Source of the DNA: Gimesia chilikensis
Lineage (GTDB): Bacteria > Planctomycetota > Planctomycetia > Planctomycetales > Planctomycetaceae
Direction: 5' to 3'
Length of the DNA stretch: 64,000 bases
Assembly (NCBI RefSeq): GCF_007744075.1
Contig: NZ_CP036266.1
Coordinates: 5,813,748 to 5,877,747 of the forward strand
The first letter of the stretch is position 1; each line of letters begins with the position of its first letter. This document shows positions 46,301-55,748 of the stretch, piece after piece. The position numbers and the translations under genes were made by a program. The notes beneath the pieces were generated by a model. It was given only the letters and a program-made list of their open reading frames with translations, searched no databases and was not told the origin of the DNA.

Positions 46301-47957
46301 CTTTTCCTCGTTCGATGTAATTACGCTGAACAACACAATTGTTGCCGACAACTCTGCTTCCAGTTCAGGCGATGACATCAGTGGCTACGTGAACGGGTCT
46401 TACAGCCTGGTGGAATCGACGTCTGGATTTACCAATCAGGGATCGAATTTTATCACCGGCCAGGACCCCGAACTGCTGCCCCTCGCCGATAACGGTGGTT
46501 CCACTCTGACTCATGCATTGACGACAACCAGTGTCGCCATCGATGCTGGTAATCCCGCCTTTGATCCCAGTGCGTTTACTCCCGAACTGACTCTGGATCA
46601 GCGTGGTTCTGCCCGTGTTGCCGACGGTAATAACGATACCATCAGCCGCGTTGATATCGGAGCCTATGAGGCAGAATCAGTTCTCGCTTCAGCAGACATG
46701 ACCGTGAAATGGAAAGCCACCAGTACTGGTAGCGAAGGGCAAGTCGGCTCCCTGCCAGCCAACGTGGATTTCCTGGACGAGTTCAGTCCGGTCACCGTCG
46801 AGATCTGGGTGAGCATTACTAATTCCACTCAAAATGGCGTTGCATCAGCTGCCGTAGACTTCAGCTTTGATGCGACTTATCTGACAGTAGAATCAATCGT
46901 ATACGGCGCCGGATTTACTCAAAACCAGACCGGGGCCATCGACAATGAAAACGGGACCATCACCGGCCTGGGGGCTTCCAGCGAATTGTCTGCTTTGGGA
47001 GCAGAAACTCTCGTGCTACTGGCGCGTGTGAACCTGTCCGTCAAACCGATCGACCTCAACGCCGACGGGCAGTACATGCAGCCTGTGGGCAATGTGGACT
47101 TTGAGATTTCGAACAGTGTCATTAACTCTGCTGTCGGAGCCGCAATGGTGACGGAAGGTGCAGCGGTGAATCTGACTCTGGTCCCAGCGCTCTACGACCT
47201 GAATGACAGTGGCAAGATTGATTTTGGAGACCTGCTTCTATTCGTTTCTGTCTACAATAAAACCACCGGTGCTCAAGGAGCGGACGCCACCTGGGCCTCC
47301 GACTTTGACCGTTCAGGTAAAGTCGATTTCAAAGACCTCACCCTGCTGGCTGCCAATTACAATAAGGTAAAAGGGGGCAGCAGTTCCTTTGTCTATCCGA
47401 CCAACTTCAGTGAAGTCTGGCAACAAAACAACCTGGTCACCGCAATCATCAATTCAGAAAATGACAACACGCAACCATTGACCAGTGAAGAGGCCGCGCC
47501 GGTCCTCGAAGCTGCGAAACAACAGGTCGCCGCCAGTTCTGATGAGATTACCATTGAACAGCTCAATGACGTCAAACTGGAGATAGTCGAACTGCCGGGA
47601 AATCAGCTGGCCAAAGCTGACTCTTCCACCAATACAATCTACCTGGATGTTAACGCCGCAGGCTGGGGCTGGTTCGTCGACAGCTCGCCATTCTCGAATA
47701 GCGAGTTCGATGCCACCGAAGACCCCAGAATCTTCTCAGCGGGCCTCCTGAGTGCTGCCAGCGGTCAGATCGACCTGCTGACCGTTCTGTTGCACGAGCT
47801 CAACCACCTGCTGGGACACGAACATAACTCTGATGCCCCCATCATGGAGCCAGTTCTGGAAACAGGTGAACGCAGACTGCTGGATTACGGGAACTCAGAA
47901 GCCACCGATGAATTTTTCGGAAGTTATCTGGATCCTGAATTCGGGGGGATTATCTAA
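43332..47957 (+). CDS. Giant secreted protein: cyclophilin, beta-helix, dockerin-like, metzincin
   Basis: 1541 residues. The basic N-terminus with LEDRTLLS at 34-41 is the export-type motif of many planctomycete giants. Domains in order: an Ig/cadherin-like region; a cyclophilin peptidyl-prolyl isomerase domain (about 195-335) with FHRII (238 on), IQGGDPTGTG and SQFFITD; a VCBS/cadherin-like repeat (about 525-620); right-handed beta-helix repeats with many small 'GGAIYN' turns (about 640-1120), ending in an IDAGNP/QRGSAR segment; a dockerin-like Ca2+ pair (1288-1346: YDLNDSGKIDFGDL, DFDRSGKVDFKDL); and a C-terminal HELNHLLGHEH (1488-1498) with IMEP Met-turn, typical of metzincin zinc proteases. 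It could be an adhesive surface protein with folding and proteolytic activities. The prime start is ATG 43332. Confidence 0.9.
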   Translation: MISKLIDNLWRPRRHQHHRRLKKTTAPLAATEKLEDRTLLSGQDLIAFGQALAAANVTLYGAVWDADTTAQKALLGDGATYINFVDITDNERNLNGSAADVGISDVQDLRPIWRLNNGTLIEGSSINSLQDLATATGIAITNSEGPYLKDIPTQNLFANTGLHVALDGFDPDGGPLTYTIESSNPNVSARLLTGNRSLRINVAGYGEMIFELFEGRASRATDRIIQLAQEGFYDGVSFHRIINDAIIQGGDPTGTGAGGSTYGSFDDQFHPELQHVQSGLLSMAKAQDDTNNSQFFITDRPLRRLDYQHTIFGFLTEGDDVRNAINDVKVINTDDPLFNITMDSVEVFSDFENATLFLNAAEGYSGSSTITVTVTDQDGNQQQRQFQVNVAPDTIDPPYQDQVTGNIIFDASDANPYLADIPTLQVRAGESIQYQLQAIDVDATAPNNGVPVYMNQDLLSDYGLYIPVTAPAGLINTIDLNNQGILTISPNAGLAPGIYQLTVAVGFQTSAIDYQVVTVVVTEPPVANNDFVALQGDTPASFDIFANDTDSDGSIDEQSAEIISQPTHGTVTLVQVGEDDYEIQYTADGSGYMGLDSFTYRVADNLGAYSNVATVQFSIAPEGVILVTNLTDTSPNNRVTLRRAIQAANSDTSIGVAPAGNGADIIMFDPALFNGTAKTLIISQDLEITDSLTIIAPTSAEGAPLLTIDAYQNDRHFLIDDGLESDLVVRLENLKLTKGNLGDNGASIFNAENLVITNSEITNNQSTSGLGGAIYNTGHLEVYDTLFQSNLSLYSSGGAIVSQSGTVILNGSTVNQNTAEGFGGGIYAINSDVTLINSTLSTNVSASGGGGGLYQNGGTLTINGSLITDNTTGAATDGAGLYLFDLTTTITDSTFYLNRSSGSGAAIRQSDGSLTVRSSTFYDNSALFGDGGAISSGALTTLLVNITLSGNTASSSGGGIYFSNPVDFDSAIISNSTIANNTANQDGGGLFSSFDVITLNNTIVADNSASSSGDDISGYVNGSYSLVESTSGFTNQGSNFITGQDPELLPLADNGGSTLTHALTTTSVAIDAGNPAFDPSAFTPELTLDQRGSARVADGNNDTISRVDIGAYEAESVLASADMTVKWKATSTGSEGQVGSLPANVDFLDEFSPVTVEIWVSITNSTQNGVASAAVDFSFDATYLTVESIVYGAGFTQNQTGAIDNENGTITGLGASSELSALGAETLVLLARVNLSVKPIDLNADGQYMQPVGNVDFEISNSVINSAVGAAMVTEGAAVNLTLVPALYDLNDSGKIDFGDLLLFVSVYNKTTGAQGADATWASDFDRSGKVDFKDLTLLAANYNKVKGGSSSFVYPTNFSEVWQQNNLVTAIINSENDNTQPLTSEEAAPVLEAAKQQVAASSDEITIEQLNDVKLEIVELPGNQLAKADSSTNTIYLDVNAAGWGWFVDSSPFSNSEFDATEDPRIFSAGLLSAASGQIDLLTVLLHELNHLLGHEHNSDAPIMEPVLETGERRLLDYGNSEATDEFFGSYLDPEFGGII

Positions 47958-48348
47958 TGGCTCCGTCCGAGTTTCGAGGAACCTGTTTTTTTAAGAGGAA
48001 TCTACCTTGTTAACGGTGAGAATTCGTAAGTTCAGACGTCCAGAAGATAATGGTTCTGCGCGGTACGTTCGTCAAAACCTGAATCAACGGCTGCTTTTCG
48101 GTCGATCTTTTTTATCTTTTACTTGACATACGTAGTTTTGCTGCTGCACAATCGGTGGTAACTTTGCCCATTTTAACACTTAATCGTCGGTGTTAACTTG
48201 GGAAAACATGTGATGGGAAGCGAGCCCAGGCTCAGCCATCAGGAATAACGGAAACACTTAATTCGTTTTGCAACAAAGAGTTAAGCAACCTCTTCAAGAT
48301 AAGCGACTCGCTGAAAACAGCTGACCTGTTTTGGCATGATATGGAAAG
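47958..48348. other. Region between the two giant genes
   Basis: 391 nt, no gene seen. It contains a TTGACA (48123-48128), imperfect direct repeats (cggtggtaactttg / cggtgttaacttgg near 48154 and 48187) and an inverted repeat taacac/gtgtta. No strong terminator after the first gene was found, so read-through into the second gene is possible. Confidence 0.4.
48123..48152 (+). promoter_or_regulatory. Possible sigma-70 promoter for giant protein 2
   Basis: Consensus TTGACA (48123-48128), then an 18-nt spacer and CACAAT (48147-48152, 4 of 6 consensus). A short direct repeat straddling this site could be an operator. Confidence 0.25.
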
Positions 48349-51300
48349 ATGCAAATGATGTTTATGAGAACTAAACGTCGTCACCAGCCTGGTCGAATTG
48401 GTTCATTTCTTCAACGTTTACGTAGAGGTCGTGCTCGACGTTTGAAGAATCTACGACTGAACGCAACAGTCCACTCCTATTCGACCGTAGAAAATCTGGA
48501 AGACAGAACACTCCTGTCGGCTGTTAATTCACTCATCGATCCCAACGTCTATGATTCTCCCGCCGATTTCAATCCTGATGATTACGGCACCGGAATCAAC
48601 AACTCACCCAACCGGGGTTTGACCAACCAGACGCAGTCGCAACAGCGATCACAGGCCACTGTGACTGAGGAGGACAAACAGAAACAGGAAAATGACCTGG
48701 GCCAGGTAGACGCTCCCAGCAATCCCTCTCAGTTTTCTGTCAATGAGGGAGAAACCATCGGCACGACTGGGACCAATGACGATATTGGTTCAGCCCAGTT
48801 GATCTCCGGCCTGGGTACAGGTATTGACGATGAGTATGACGCCGATATTAAAGGCTATCTCGCTAACGCCACTGTAAACACATTCCGGTCACCATTTCCC
48901 GAAGATGATGGCTCCATTCTGCTGGCCAACGATTTGGGGATCCTCCCTGGACAACAGATTTCGATTTTCAACGCTCAACTGGGTGATGGCCCTCATGGAA
49001 GTGCTGGAACCGGCACAGGTGACTTCGACTTCTATCAGATTAGTGGTGTTCAGGCGGGCGACCGACTCTCAGTCTCTGTGAGAGACTCCACTCAGTTCTT
49101 CAACCTGGATCCCATTGTGGCGATCTATACCAGTTCCGGATTCCAGGTTGCGTATGATGACGATGGTGGTACTTCCCTCGACAGTTTGCTGGAATACACG
49201 GCAACACTCGATGGTGATTACTACATCATGGTCTCCAGCTTCTATACAGGCACTCCGAATGATCCTTTCGATGAAACCAGTGGAAATGGTGCTGGAACTA
49301 ACTCGCGGGCCGAAGGGGCTTACGATCTGACAGTCGGTCTGAACATACAGGATGTGGATTACTTTGCAGTCGAACTGGAAGCAGGCGACATTCTGGGAGC
49401 CAACGTAACCGGCGCAGCCCAGACGGTTTCCATGTATGGCCCCAGTGGCGGTCTGATTCAGCAGTCGTCTTTCTACCTGTCAGATCTTTACCCTGCTGAC
49501 AGTCCCCTGCCCGGCGATGGTAACGCCGCGGCCTCCTTCGTGGCTCCAGTAGCCGGAACTTATTATGTGGGGATAACGGGTGATGTCGGGCTCTATGATC
49601 TCCAGTTGCGAGTTTTCCGTCCCGAGTTGGAAACCCAGATGCCCGGCGCTATCCAGACACTGTACATCGATTTTGATGGGGCAGAAGTCGATCCTTCCAT
49701 CTTTGACAGTTTCCAGGCTTCACGTACTGCTACCATGTCCCCCTTAAGCTCGTTCCTGGGGAACTGGGGGCTCACCGCTGCTGATGAGGAAGCGGTCATC
49801 CGGGCTATTATGGCCACTGTGGAAGAGAATTTTGCTGACCTCGCATCGGCCAACAATGGTGATTTTGCTACCACCAACAATCCGGGTGACTACGGAATTC
49901 GCATCTTAAACAGTTTTGATAACCCCGGTCTCGACGAAACCAATACCCCGAATCTCAGCCGTGTGATTGTCGGGGGAACGATCAACGAACTGGGTATCGG
50001 TACCATCGGTATCGCTGAGTCGATCGATGTTGGTAACTTTGATACAACTGAATCGGCTGTCGTGCTTCTGGACCTGCTCAGCAGCACGAACCCGGCAGAC
50101 CCCAACTCATTGAATAATATCGTCCGTAACTTTACCTCCAGTATTGTCGATTTGATTGGTGTCGCTGTCGGTAATATTGTGACTCACGAAGCAGGTCACT
50201 TCTTCGGCCTGTGGCACACCTTGAATTACGTTTCACCATCACAAATTATTGACCAGGGTGGCAATCTCGCCAACACAATCGGACTTGGCAACGATAATTT
50301 CTTCGGTACCGGTGACGATATTGATGTCGATTTCAATGTGGGTTTCCTGAATGACTTCCTGGGAACTCAGGACAGCCCCAACACACTGGCCTTTGGCCTG
50401 TCTACAGGAGCGTTCTACGGTATTGATTACGGCGATGCTCCTGCCCCCTACCCCACACTGGAAGCAGACGATGGTGCTCGCCATGACCTCGCAGGCGGCT
50501 TAACACTGGGCGCTTCCATCGACTTTGAAGACGATGGTCTGCCCAGCCTGGATGCTTCCGGTGACGGTGCAGACGACGATGGCATTGTCTTCCTCGATCC
50601 CAACGGAAATATCACCAACGGCATTTCCATCAGCGATAACATTGCCACTGTCGAAGTAACCGTCAACGGTGCTGGTTATCTCCAGGGCTGGATCGATTTC
50701 AATGGCAACGGTGCCTGGGAAGCCAGCGAGCAGATCTTCACAGACGAGTTCCTCACTGCAGGCACCCACCAGTTGTCCTTCAGTGTCCCTCAGGGCGTGG
50801 GTGAATTCGTGATTGGCGAAACATTCGCACGCTTCCGTTTCAGTACACAGACCGGACTGGGTGTAACCGGTTATGCTCCTGACGGGGAAGTCGAAGACTA
50901 TCGACTCGAACTGACGGCTTCCCGTTACGGAACGATCGTCTTTGATGACGCTACCTACGACTCAGGTGATCTGATCACAATCACTGTCACCGATGGCGAT
51001 CTGCTGGGAGCAGGTACAGTCGATGTGACTGTCACATCAACCGGCGGTGACCAGGAAAACGTCACTTTGACAGAAGTCGGTTTCGGAACCTTCACAGGCA
51101 CGATCAACTCTTCACCGGGCACACTGGTTGTCGGTGACGGCATTCTGCAGGTCGTCTTTGGTGAAACAATCACCGCGGCTTATGCTGACGCTGACACAGG
51201 AGAAGGTCAACCCGGTAACTACCTGGGTGACTTCGTCTCCACCAACCTGAACAGTCCGCGTGATCTGGTCTTCGGCCCCGATGGCGATCTCTACGTCAGT

Positions 51301-53313
51301 AACGGCTTTGAAGGCTCAGACGGATCCGATCATACGGTCGAGCGGTTCGATGGCCAGACAGGTGAGTCCCTCGGCTCCTTTGTGATCCCTGGCTCAGGTG
51401 GCATCGACGTTCCCAACGGTCTGGTATTCGGACCGGATGGAAACCTTTATGTCGCCAGTTCTGATACAGGACAGATTCTGCGATACGACGGCCAGACCGG
51501 TTCGATTATTGGCTCAGGTGTCTTCGCTTCCGGTGGTGGTCTGGTTCAACCCCGCTTCATTACCTTCGGTCCTGGTTCCGCACCTGGTATCCCCGACCTC
51601 TATGTTGCCGACACCGGCTTCCTGCGTGATCGAATTTTACGCTATGACGGTCTGACGGGCGCATTCATCGAAGAATACGTTGCCCGCAGTGAAGGTGGCA
51701 TGGGCAAACCCTATGGCATGGCCTTCGACAGCAGCGGAAATCTGTATGTCGCCAGCTTCAATACCAATGAGATTCTGAAGTTCGATTCCAATGGAGACCC
51801 AGTTCTCGGCGGCCCATTCATTGCTGCTGGAACAGGTGGGCTCGCAAACCCACGCGGGATTACAATTGGTCCGGACGGACTCCTGTATGTCGCCAACGGT
51901 GCCACCGAAAGCATTCTGCGATTTGATCCCAACACGGGTGCATTCGTTGATAATTACACCTTCAACGCCACCATCCAGTTGCCTTACGGCCTCACCTTCG
52001 GACCGGATGACAACCTTTATGTGGTTGATACCGACCTGGGTAAAGTCCTGAAATTCGCTGGTCCATTCGGTACCTCAACAGCACGTGTGATTACAGACAC
52101 GGCTCTGATCGTTGCCAGCAACGGCGTCGATTACGGTGATGCTCCCGCTTCATTCCCGGTACTCGATGCCGAAAATGGTGCCAAGCATGCAATCAATAAC
52201 TACACGAACCTCTATCTCGGTGCCGGCGTCACTGCTGAAGCCGATGGACAGGAATCTGCGACAGCGAGCCTGGACACTGATGACGGCATCCTGCTCAACC
52301 CGATTATTGCCGGTGATACTTCTACATCGATCACCATCATCTCATCCGGGACAGGCTTTATGGATGCCTGGATCGACTTCAATGGGGATGGCGACTGGGA
52401 CGATCCAGGTGAGCAGATTCTCTCCAGCCAGGCAGTTGTTGCTGGTGCTAATTCTGTTTCCATTGCAGTCCCTCTGGGTGTGACTGTCGGTGATGTTGCA
52501 GCCCGCTTCCGCTTAAGTTCGGCTGGTGGATTATCGACCACGGGTGCAGCAGCGGACGGGGAAGTCGAAGACTACCTGGTCACGGTCGTGCCGCAAGGTT
52601 TCACCGGCCTGCTGCCCGATCCGAACCGACCTGGAAAGTCAGCTCTGTTCATCACTGGTACTCAGGCAAATGATATCATTCTGCTCTCGCAGACCTACCA
52701 GACCAATATCGTTCAGGTTCGCCTGAATGGCGTCAACCTGGGTGAGTTCGCTCCCACGGGTGGCGTTTATGTCTGGGGCCTGGGCGGAGATGACCAGATT
52801 ATTGCCGACGACACCTTCTACAACCGCGAATCAATGTTCTTCGGCGGACTGGGTAACGACTACCTCGTCGGCGGCTGGGGCAACGATGTTCTGATCGGTG
52901 GTGCAGGTAACGATACCATCGAAGGTGGCCCTGACGGCTATGACATCCTGATCGGTGGCCTGGGTTCTGACTTTCTGCGTGGGCATAACGAAGCTCTCTA
53001 CACCGACTATGGTCAGAATGGTGACATCCTGATTGGTGGAGCAACAGTCTATGACAATGGCCTGGCACAACTGTTTGCGATCTACCAGGAATGGATTTCT
53101 GCCGATCCGTTTGGAGACCGGGTTGCCAGCATCAGTACTCGCGTTGATAACGCATCCCTGGGCGTAAATAACGTTCGCCTGGATGATACGACTGTCTTTG
53201 ACGACGGCGAACTGGACCAGCTCTACGGTGCCGTGGCCCGTGGTGATGACTGGTTCCTGCTTGATCTCGGTTACGATATCAACAACGCCGGTGCTCACGA
53301 TGTCCGGCAGTAA
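48349..53313 (+). CDS. Giant secreted protein: PPC, metzincin-like, GEVED, NHL, RTX-like
   Basis: 1654 residues. Basic N-terminus with LEDRTLLS at 50-57. Then an acidic linker; a pre-peptidase C-terminal-like beta domain (about 225-330, [19 protein letters not shown]) and a second similar part; a protease-like region with [11 protein letters not shown] (613-623), the HExxHxxGxxH zinc motif, where the expected Met-turn reads IID; two GEVED domains (about 690-856 and 1264-1415) ending DGEVEDY; NHL/SMP-type beta-propeller repeats (about 963-1242) of the form [13 protein letters not shown]; and RTX-like Ca2+-binding nonapeptides (about 1494-1548, [11 protein letters not shown]). It probably sits on the cell surface or is released. 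It is followed by a strong terminator. Confidence 0.9.
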   Translation: MQMMFMRTKRRHQPGRIGSFLQRLRRGRARRLKNLRLNATVHSYSTVENLEDRTLLSAVNSLIDPNVYDSPADFNPDDYGTGINNSPNRGLTNQTQSQQRSQATVTEEDKQKQENDLGQVDAPSNPSQFSVNEGETIGTTGTNDDIGSAQLISGLGTGIDDEYDADIKGYLANATVNTFRSPFPEDDGSILLANDLGILPGQQISIFNAQLGDGPHGSAGTGTGDFDFYQISGVQAGDRLSVSVRDSTQFFNLDPIVAIYTSSGFQVAYDDDGGTSLDSLLEYTATLDGDYYIMVSSFYTGTPNDPFDETSGNGAGTNSRAEGAYDLTVGLNIQDVDYFAVELEAGDILGANVTGAAQTVSMYGPSGGLIQQSSFYLSDLYPADSPLPGDGNAAASFVAPVAGTYYVGITGDVGLYDLQLRVFRPELETQMPGAIQTLYIDFDGAEVDPSIFDSFQASRTATMSPLSSFLGNWGLTAADEEAVIRAIMATVEENFADLASANNGDFATTNNPGDYGIRILNSFDNPGLDETNTPNLSRVIVGGTINELGIGTIGIAESIDVGNFDTTESAVVLLDLLSSTNPADPNSLNNIVRNFTSSIVDLIGVAVGNIVTHEAGHFFGLWHTLNYVSPSQIIDQGGNLANTIGLGNDNFFGTGDDIDVDFNVGFLNDFLGTQDSPNTLAFGLSTGAFYGIDYGDAPAPYPTLEADDGARHDLAGGLTLGASIDFEDDGLPSLDASGDGADDDGIVFLDPNGNITNGISISDNIATVEVTVNGAGYLQGWIDFNGNGAWEASEQIFTDEFLTAGTHQLSFSVPQGVGEFVIGETFARFRFSTQTGLGVTGYAPDGEVEDYRLELTASRYGTIVFDDATYDSGDLITITVTDGDLLGAGTVDVTVTSTGGDQENVTLTEVGFGTFTGTINSSPGTLVVGDGILQVVFGETITAAYADADTGEGQPGNYLGDFVSTNLNSPRDLVFGPDGDLYVSNGFEGSDGSDHTVERFDGQTGESLGSFVIPGSGGIDVPNGLVFGPDGNLYVASSDTGQILRYDGQTGSIIGSGVFASGGGLVQPRFITFGPGSAPGIPDLYVADTGFLRDRILRYDGLTGAFIEEYVARSEGGMGKPYGMAFDSSGNLYVASFNTNEILKFDSNGDPVLGGPFIAAGTGGLANPRGITIGPDGLLYVANGATESILRFDPNTGAFVDNYTFNATIQLPYGLTFGPDDNLYVVDTDLGKVLKFAGPFGTSTARVITDTALIVASNGVDYGDAPASFPVLDAENGAKHAINNYTNLYLGAGVTAEADGQESATASLDTDDGILLNPIIAGDTSTSITIISSGTGFMDAWIDFNGDGDWDDPGEQILSSQAVVAGANSVSIAVPLGVTVGDVAARFRLSSAGGLSTTGAAADGEVEDYLVTVVPQGFTGLLPDPNRPGKSALFITGTQANDIILLSQTYQTNIVQVRLNGVNLGEFAPTGGVYVWGLGGDDQIIADDTFYNRESMFFGGLGNDYLVGGWGNDVLIGGAGNDTIEGGPDGYDILIGGLGSDFLRGHNEALYTDYGQNGDILIGGATVYDNGLAQLFAIYQEWISADPFGDRVASISTRVDNASLGVNNVRLDDTTVFDDGELDQLYGAVARGDDWFLLDLGYDINNAGAHDVRQ

Positions 53314-53334
53314 ACCAACTACCCCACGTTAACC

Positions 53335-53376
53335 ACACAGCCCCTGAGAAATTCATTTTTCAGGGGCTGTGTTTTA
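53335..53376 (+). terminator. Intrinsic terminator after giant protein 2
   Basis: A perfect 13-bp stem (acacagcccctga / tcaggggctgtgt) 22 nt after the stop codon, followed by tttatt. It also faces the end of the convergent dihydrouridine synthase gene. Confidence 0.85.
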
Positions 53377-53394
53377 TTAATTCTGGCGTCTAAC

Positions 53395-54465
53395 CTACCA
53401 GCGTTCGACGGGACCGTTGGGGGTTTTGACCAAAGCAGTGGGAACAGAGGACTCGCGTTCTCCATGACGTTCGCGGATCTGGTTCACGATCTCCTGAAAC
53501 TCATCCGCAGATTCCAGGCGACGCAGACGGTCTTCCAGATCTTCCGGAATTCCGAGGCGGGCACCGTACCAGGCGGCAAACTTCCGTATCAGCTGGCAGC
53601 CATAGTTGTCATAATGATCGATCATCAGACGGAAATGATGCTCAAGAAACGCGATCTGTTCCTCGCGGTCCGGTTCTTCAACAGGCTGATCTCCTTTGAG
53701 TGTCATCTCAATCTTGCGAAAGATCCAGGGATCCATCATCGCACCCCGGCCAATTGAAACAGCTTCACAACCCGTTTCTTCACGCATACGGAAAGCATCT
53801 TCGACCGTACAGACATCTCCGTTGCCGATCACCGGAATCTCCTGTACCGCTTCCACCGTCTGTCGGATGCCATCCAGATCGACACTGCCGCCAAATCCCT
53901 GATTACGGGTCCGTCCATGAATCGTAATCGCAGCGACACCCGCCTGCTCAAATTCCCTCGCGAGTAACGGCGCGGTGATCGAATCCCGGTCCCAGCCCAG
54001 TCGCATCTTAACGGTAACTGGCAGCGAAACCGCATCTACGACGTCTGCCACCATCTGACAAGCTTTTTCCGGGGAGCACATGATCCGTGCCCCACCGCCG
54101 CTGCCGTTGATTTTCGCCATGGGACAGCCCATGTTCAGGTCAACCGCCTCATAGCCGGCTGTTTCCAGCCAGCGGGCGGCTTTGACGAGTTCCTCAGTCA
54201 CTCCACCAAAGATCTGTACTGTTAAAGGACGATCAGCAGAGGACGTCTTGAGCAATGCCTTTGATTTCCGACTGCCAGCGAGCAGATGCGAAGCCAGCAC
54301 GAGATCGGTCGTACAGAGTCCTACGCCTCCGAGACGGCGTAAAGCGACACGAAAGGCGTGCTGCGTATATCCGGCCAGAGGAGAGAGAAAATAGCGGGAA
54401 CTCAGCGTGCGATTCCCAATCCGGATTTCGGGAGATTCGACAGTACTCCACTTGATCAGAGACAT
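53395..54465 (-). CDS. dusB: tRNA-dihydrouridine synthase
   Basis: FMN-dependent reduction of uridine in the tRNA D-loop. TIM-barrel with LSPLAGYTQHAFR near the N-terminus, DLNMGCPMAKINGSGGGARIM (the catalytic Cys in GCP), VKMRLGWD, ITIHGRTRNQGFGGSVD, VIGNGDVCTVEDA and SIGRGAMMDPWIF. 356 residues, as expected (DusB about 320-340). It is last in a minus-strand run: zinc-ribbon protein, Maf, dusB (30 nt after Maf). DusB is the most likely class; the class assignment is by overall resemblance. Confidence 0.92.
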   Translation of the reverse strand: MSLIKWSTVESPEIRIGNRTLSSRYFLSPLAGYTQHAFRVALRRLGGVGLCTTDLVLASHLLAGSRKSKALLKTSSADRPLTVQIFGGVTEELVKAARWLETAGYEAVDLNMGCPMAKINGSGGGARIMCSPEKACQMVADVVDAVSLPVTVKMRLGWDRDSITAPLLAREFEQAGVAAITIHGRTRNQGFGGSVDLDGIRQTVEAVQEIPVIGNGDVCTVEDAFRMREETGCEAVSIGRGAMMDPWIFRKIEMTLKGDQPVEEPDREEQIAFLEHHFRLMIDHYDNYGCQLIRKFAAWYGARLGIPEDLEDRLRRLESADEFQEIVNQIRERHGERESSVPTALVKTPNGPVERW

Positions 54466-54495
54466 AAGATTTGACGTTTTCTTTCCAAATGCGTT

Positions 54496-55122
54496 TCAGC
54501 TGACTAACGGCAACAGGTTTTCCAGGGGTAATCCTACTACATTGGTCAGGCTGCCTTCAATTCGCTTTACAAAGATACTGCCTGCCCCCTGAACCGCGTA
54601 GCCCCCTGCTTTACCTAGTGATTCTCCCGTTGACAGGTACCAGTCCAGATACTTGAGTACATGCGACCGCTCGTGAAACGTGACCAGCGTCTCACAAAAT
54701 CCAGTCTGGATGCCTGTAGAGGAACGTAAACAAAGTCCGGTAATCACCCGATGGGTCTTGCCTGCAAAATCGTTTTCAAACCAGTCCCGCACTGCCAGCT
54801 CCCAGCCGGAACCGGTTGGGGGCTGGCCCAGAACTACAAAATGCCCCGGTTGTCGCTCTACAACAACAATGGTATCCGAAGTTAACAATAGAACCTGACG
54901 CAGATCCCCGTTGCACGACTGTGCGAACACGTCTTCATTCTTAGCCAGGCAGATTTCTGCCAGCTGTTCTTTAATCGAAGACAGATCATGCAGTCCTTCA
55001 AACCCCGCCTCCTCAGGATTGAGAGGAGGGACCACTTCGATCGCCGATTCAGGCACCAGCTGCATCAGCAGCTCTCTGCGTCGGGGAGAACGGGAGCCCA
55101 AAATCCATTTCTGAAATTGCAT
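54496..55122 (-). CDS. maf: Maf-family nucleotide pyrophosphatase
   Basis: Hydrolyses non-canonical or normal nucleoside triphosphates (dTTP/UTP in the YhdE class) to monophosphates, protecting cells or influencing division. The N-terminal motif WILGSRSPRRRELL matches the family SxSPRR, and TSDTIVV and the C-terminal GGYAVQGAGSIFVKRIEGS complete the active site. 208 residues. It sits 13 nt after a zinc-ribbon gene and 30 nt before dusB on the minus strand. The inserted charged segment around residues 75-110 makes it a little divergent from standard Maf (about 190 aa). Confidence 0.9.
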   Translation of the reverse strand: MQFQKWILGSRSPRRRELLMQLVPESAIEVVPPLNPEEAGFEGLHDLSSIKEQLAEICLAKNEDVFAQSCNGDLRQVLLLTSDTIVVVERQPGHFVVLGQPPTGSGWELAVRDWFENDFAGKTHRVITGLCLRSSTGIQTGFCETLVTFHERSHVLKYLDWYLSTGESLGKAGGYAVQGAGSIFVKRIEGSLTNVVGLPLENLLPLVS

Positions 55123-55135
55123 ATTCTGCCTGTAT

Positions 55136-55399
55136 TCAAATTCGAGACCAGAAAAACGCGCTGATAATTGTCAGGACGATGCCCAGGATTCCCAGCATCA
55201 CCCACCAGGAAGGGCGATCGCTCAGTGGATCCGTATTGCGTGTGAGATACTCACCACAGATCGGACATGCGACGGCATCCTCATAGACGTCTGCGCCACA
55301 ATTGCTGCACTCAATGGTCTCTGACTCCGATTCTTCATCGTATCCATCATCGGGACCATATTCGTCAGCATCATATTCAGAATCCCAGTCATCATACAT
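55136..55399 (-). CDS. Small zinc-ribbon membrane protein
   Basis: 87 residues: a highly acidic N-terminus (Asp/Glu/Tyr-rich, about residues 1-28), a zinc-ribbon with CSNCG and CPICG (C-x2-C twice, about residues 32-53), and one C-terminal membrane segment (about 67-84, WVMLGILGIVLTIISAFF). Similar small zinc-ribbon tail-anchored proteins are common and mostly uncharacterised. It heads an operon with maf and dusB (13 nt gap). A TATACT-like hexamer is found on the minus strand at 55440-55445. Confidence 0.7.
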   Translation of the reverse strand: MYDDWDSEYDADEYGPDDGYDEESESETIECSNCGADVYEDAVACPICGEYLTRNTDPLSDRPSWWVMLGILGIVLTIISAFFWSRI

Positions 55400-55748
55400 T
55401 TGAGTTTATCATCCTCTCGCCAATCCACGGTTGCAAATGAGTATAATGTACAGTGCAGTTTAACCCTATTTCTTTCATCAGCAGGAAAGGGGCTACGATA
55501 CTCACTATTTTGAGAATTAACAAAACTTTTGCGTTGGATTGTGTGACTCAGTGGTATAAAAACACGGAAGTGTTATTTATTAACTGAAACCTGGCGAACT
55601 ATGCCCTCTCTTTCAGTTCATGCATCGGCCTCTACTGATGCACCAGCCTGGATGAAGCTTGTCTGAGCTAAGCCTTCCCCAAGCACACCTTCGTGTGCAC
55701 CCCGATTCGTTTTCATCATTTTATTATTCTAGCTACTGGAGACTCAAG
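55400..55748. other. Divergent intergenic region before the DUF1559 gene
   Basis: 349 nt, no gene. Promoter-like hexamers: TATACT (minus strand, 55440-55445) for the zinc-ribbon operon; and on the plus strand TTGGAT, a 15-nt gap and TATAAA at 55555-55560. The long leader of the DUF1559 gene (about 190 nt) could hold regulation. Confidence 0.3.

Noticed and set aside
45600-46400. Repeat-rich DNA in giant gene 1 considered as CRISPR or tandem repeat
   Set aside because: Repetition is at the protein level (beta-helix turns with GG and N/T residues); no identical DNA repeats with spacers.
51240-52080. Periodic sequence considered as a DNA tandem repeat
   Set aside because: It encodes NHL-type propeller repeats that are diverged in DNA.
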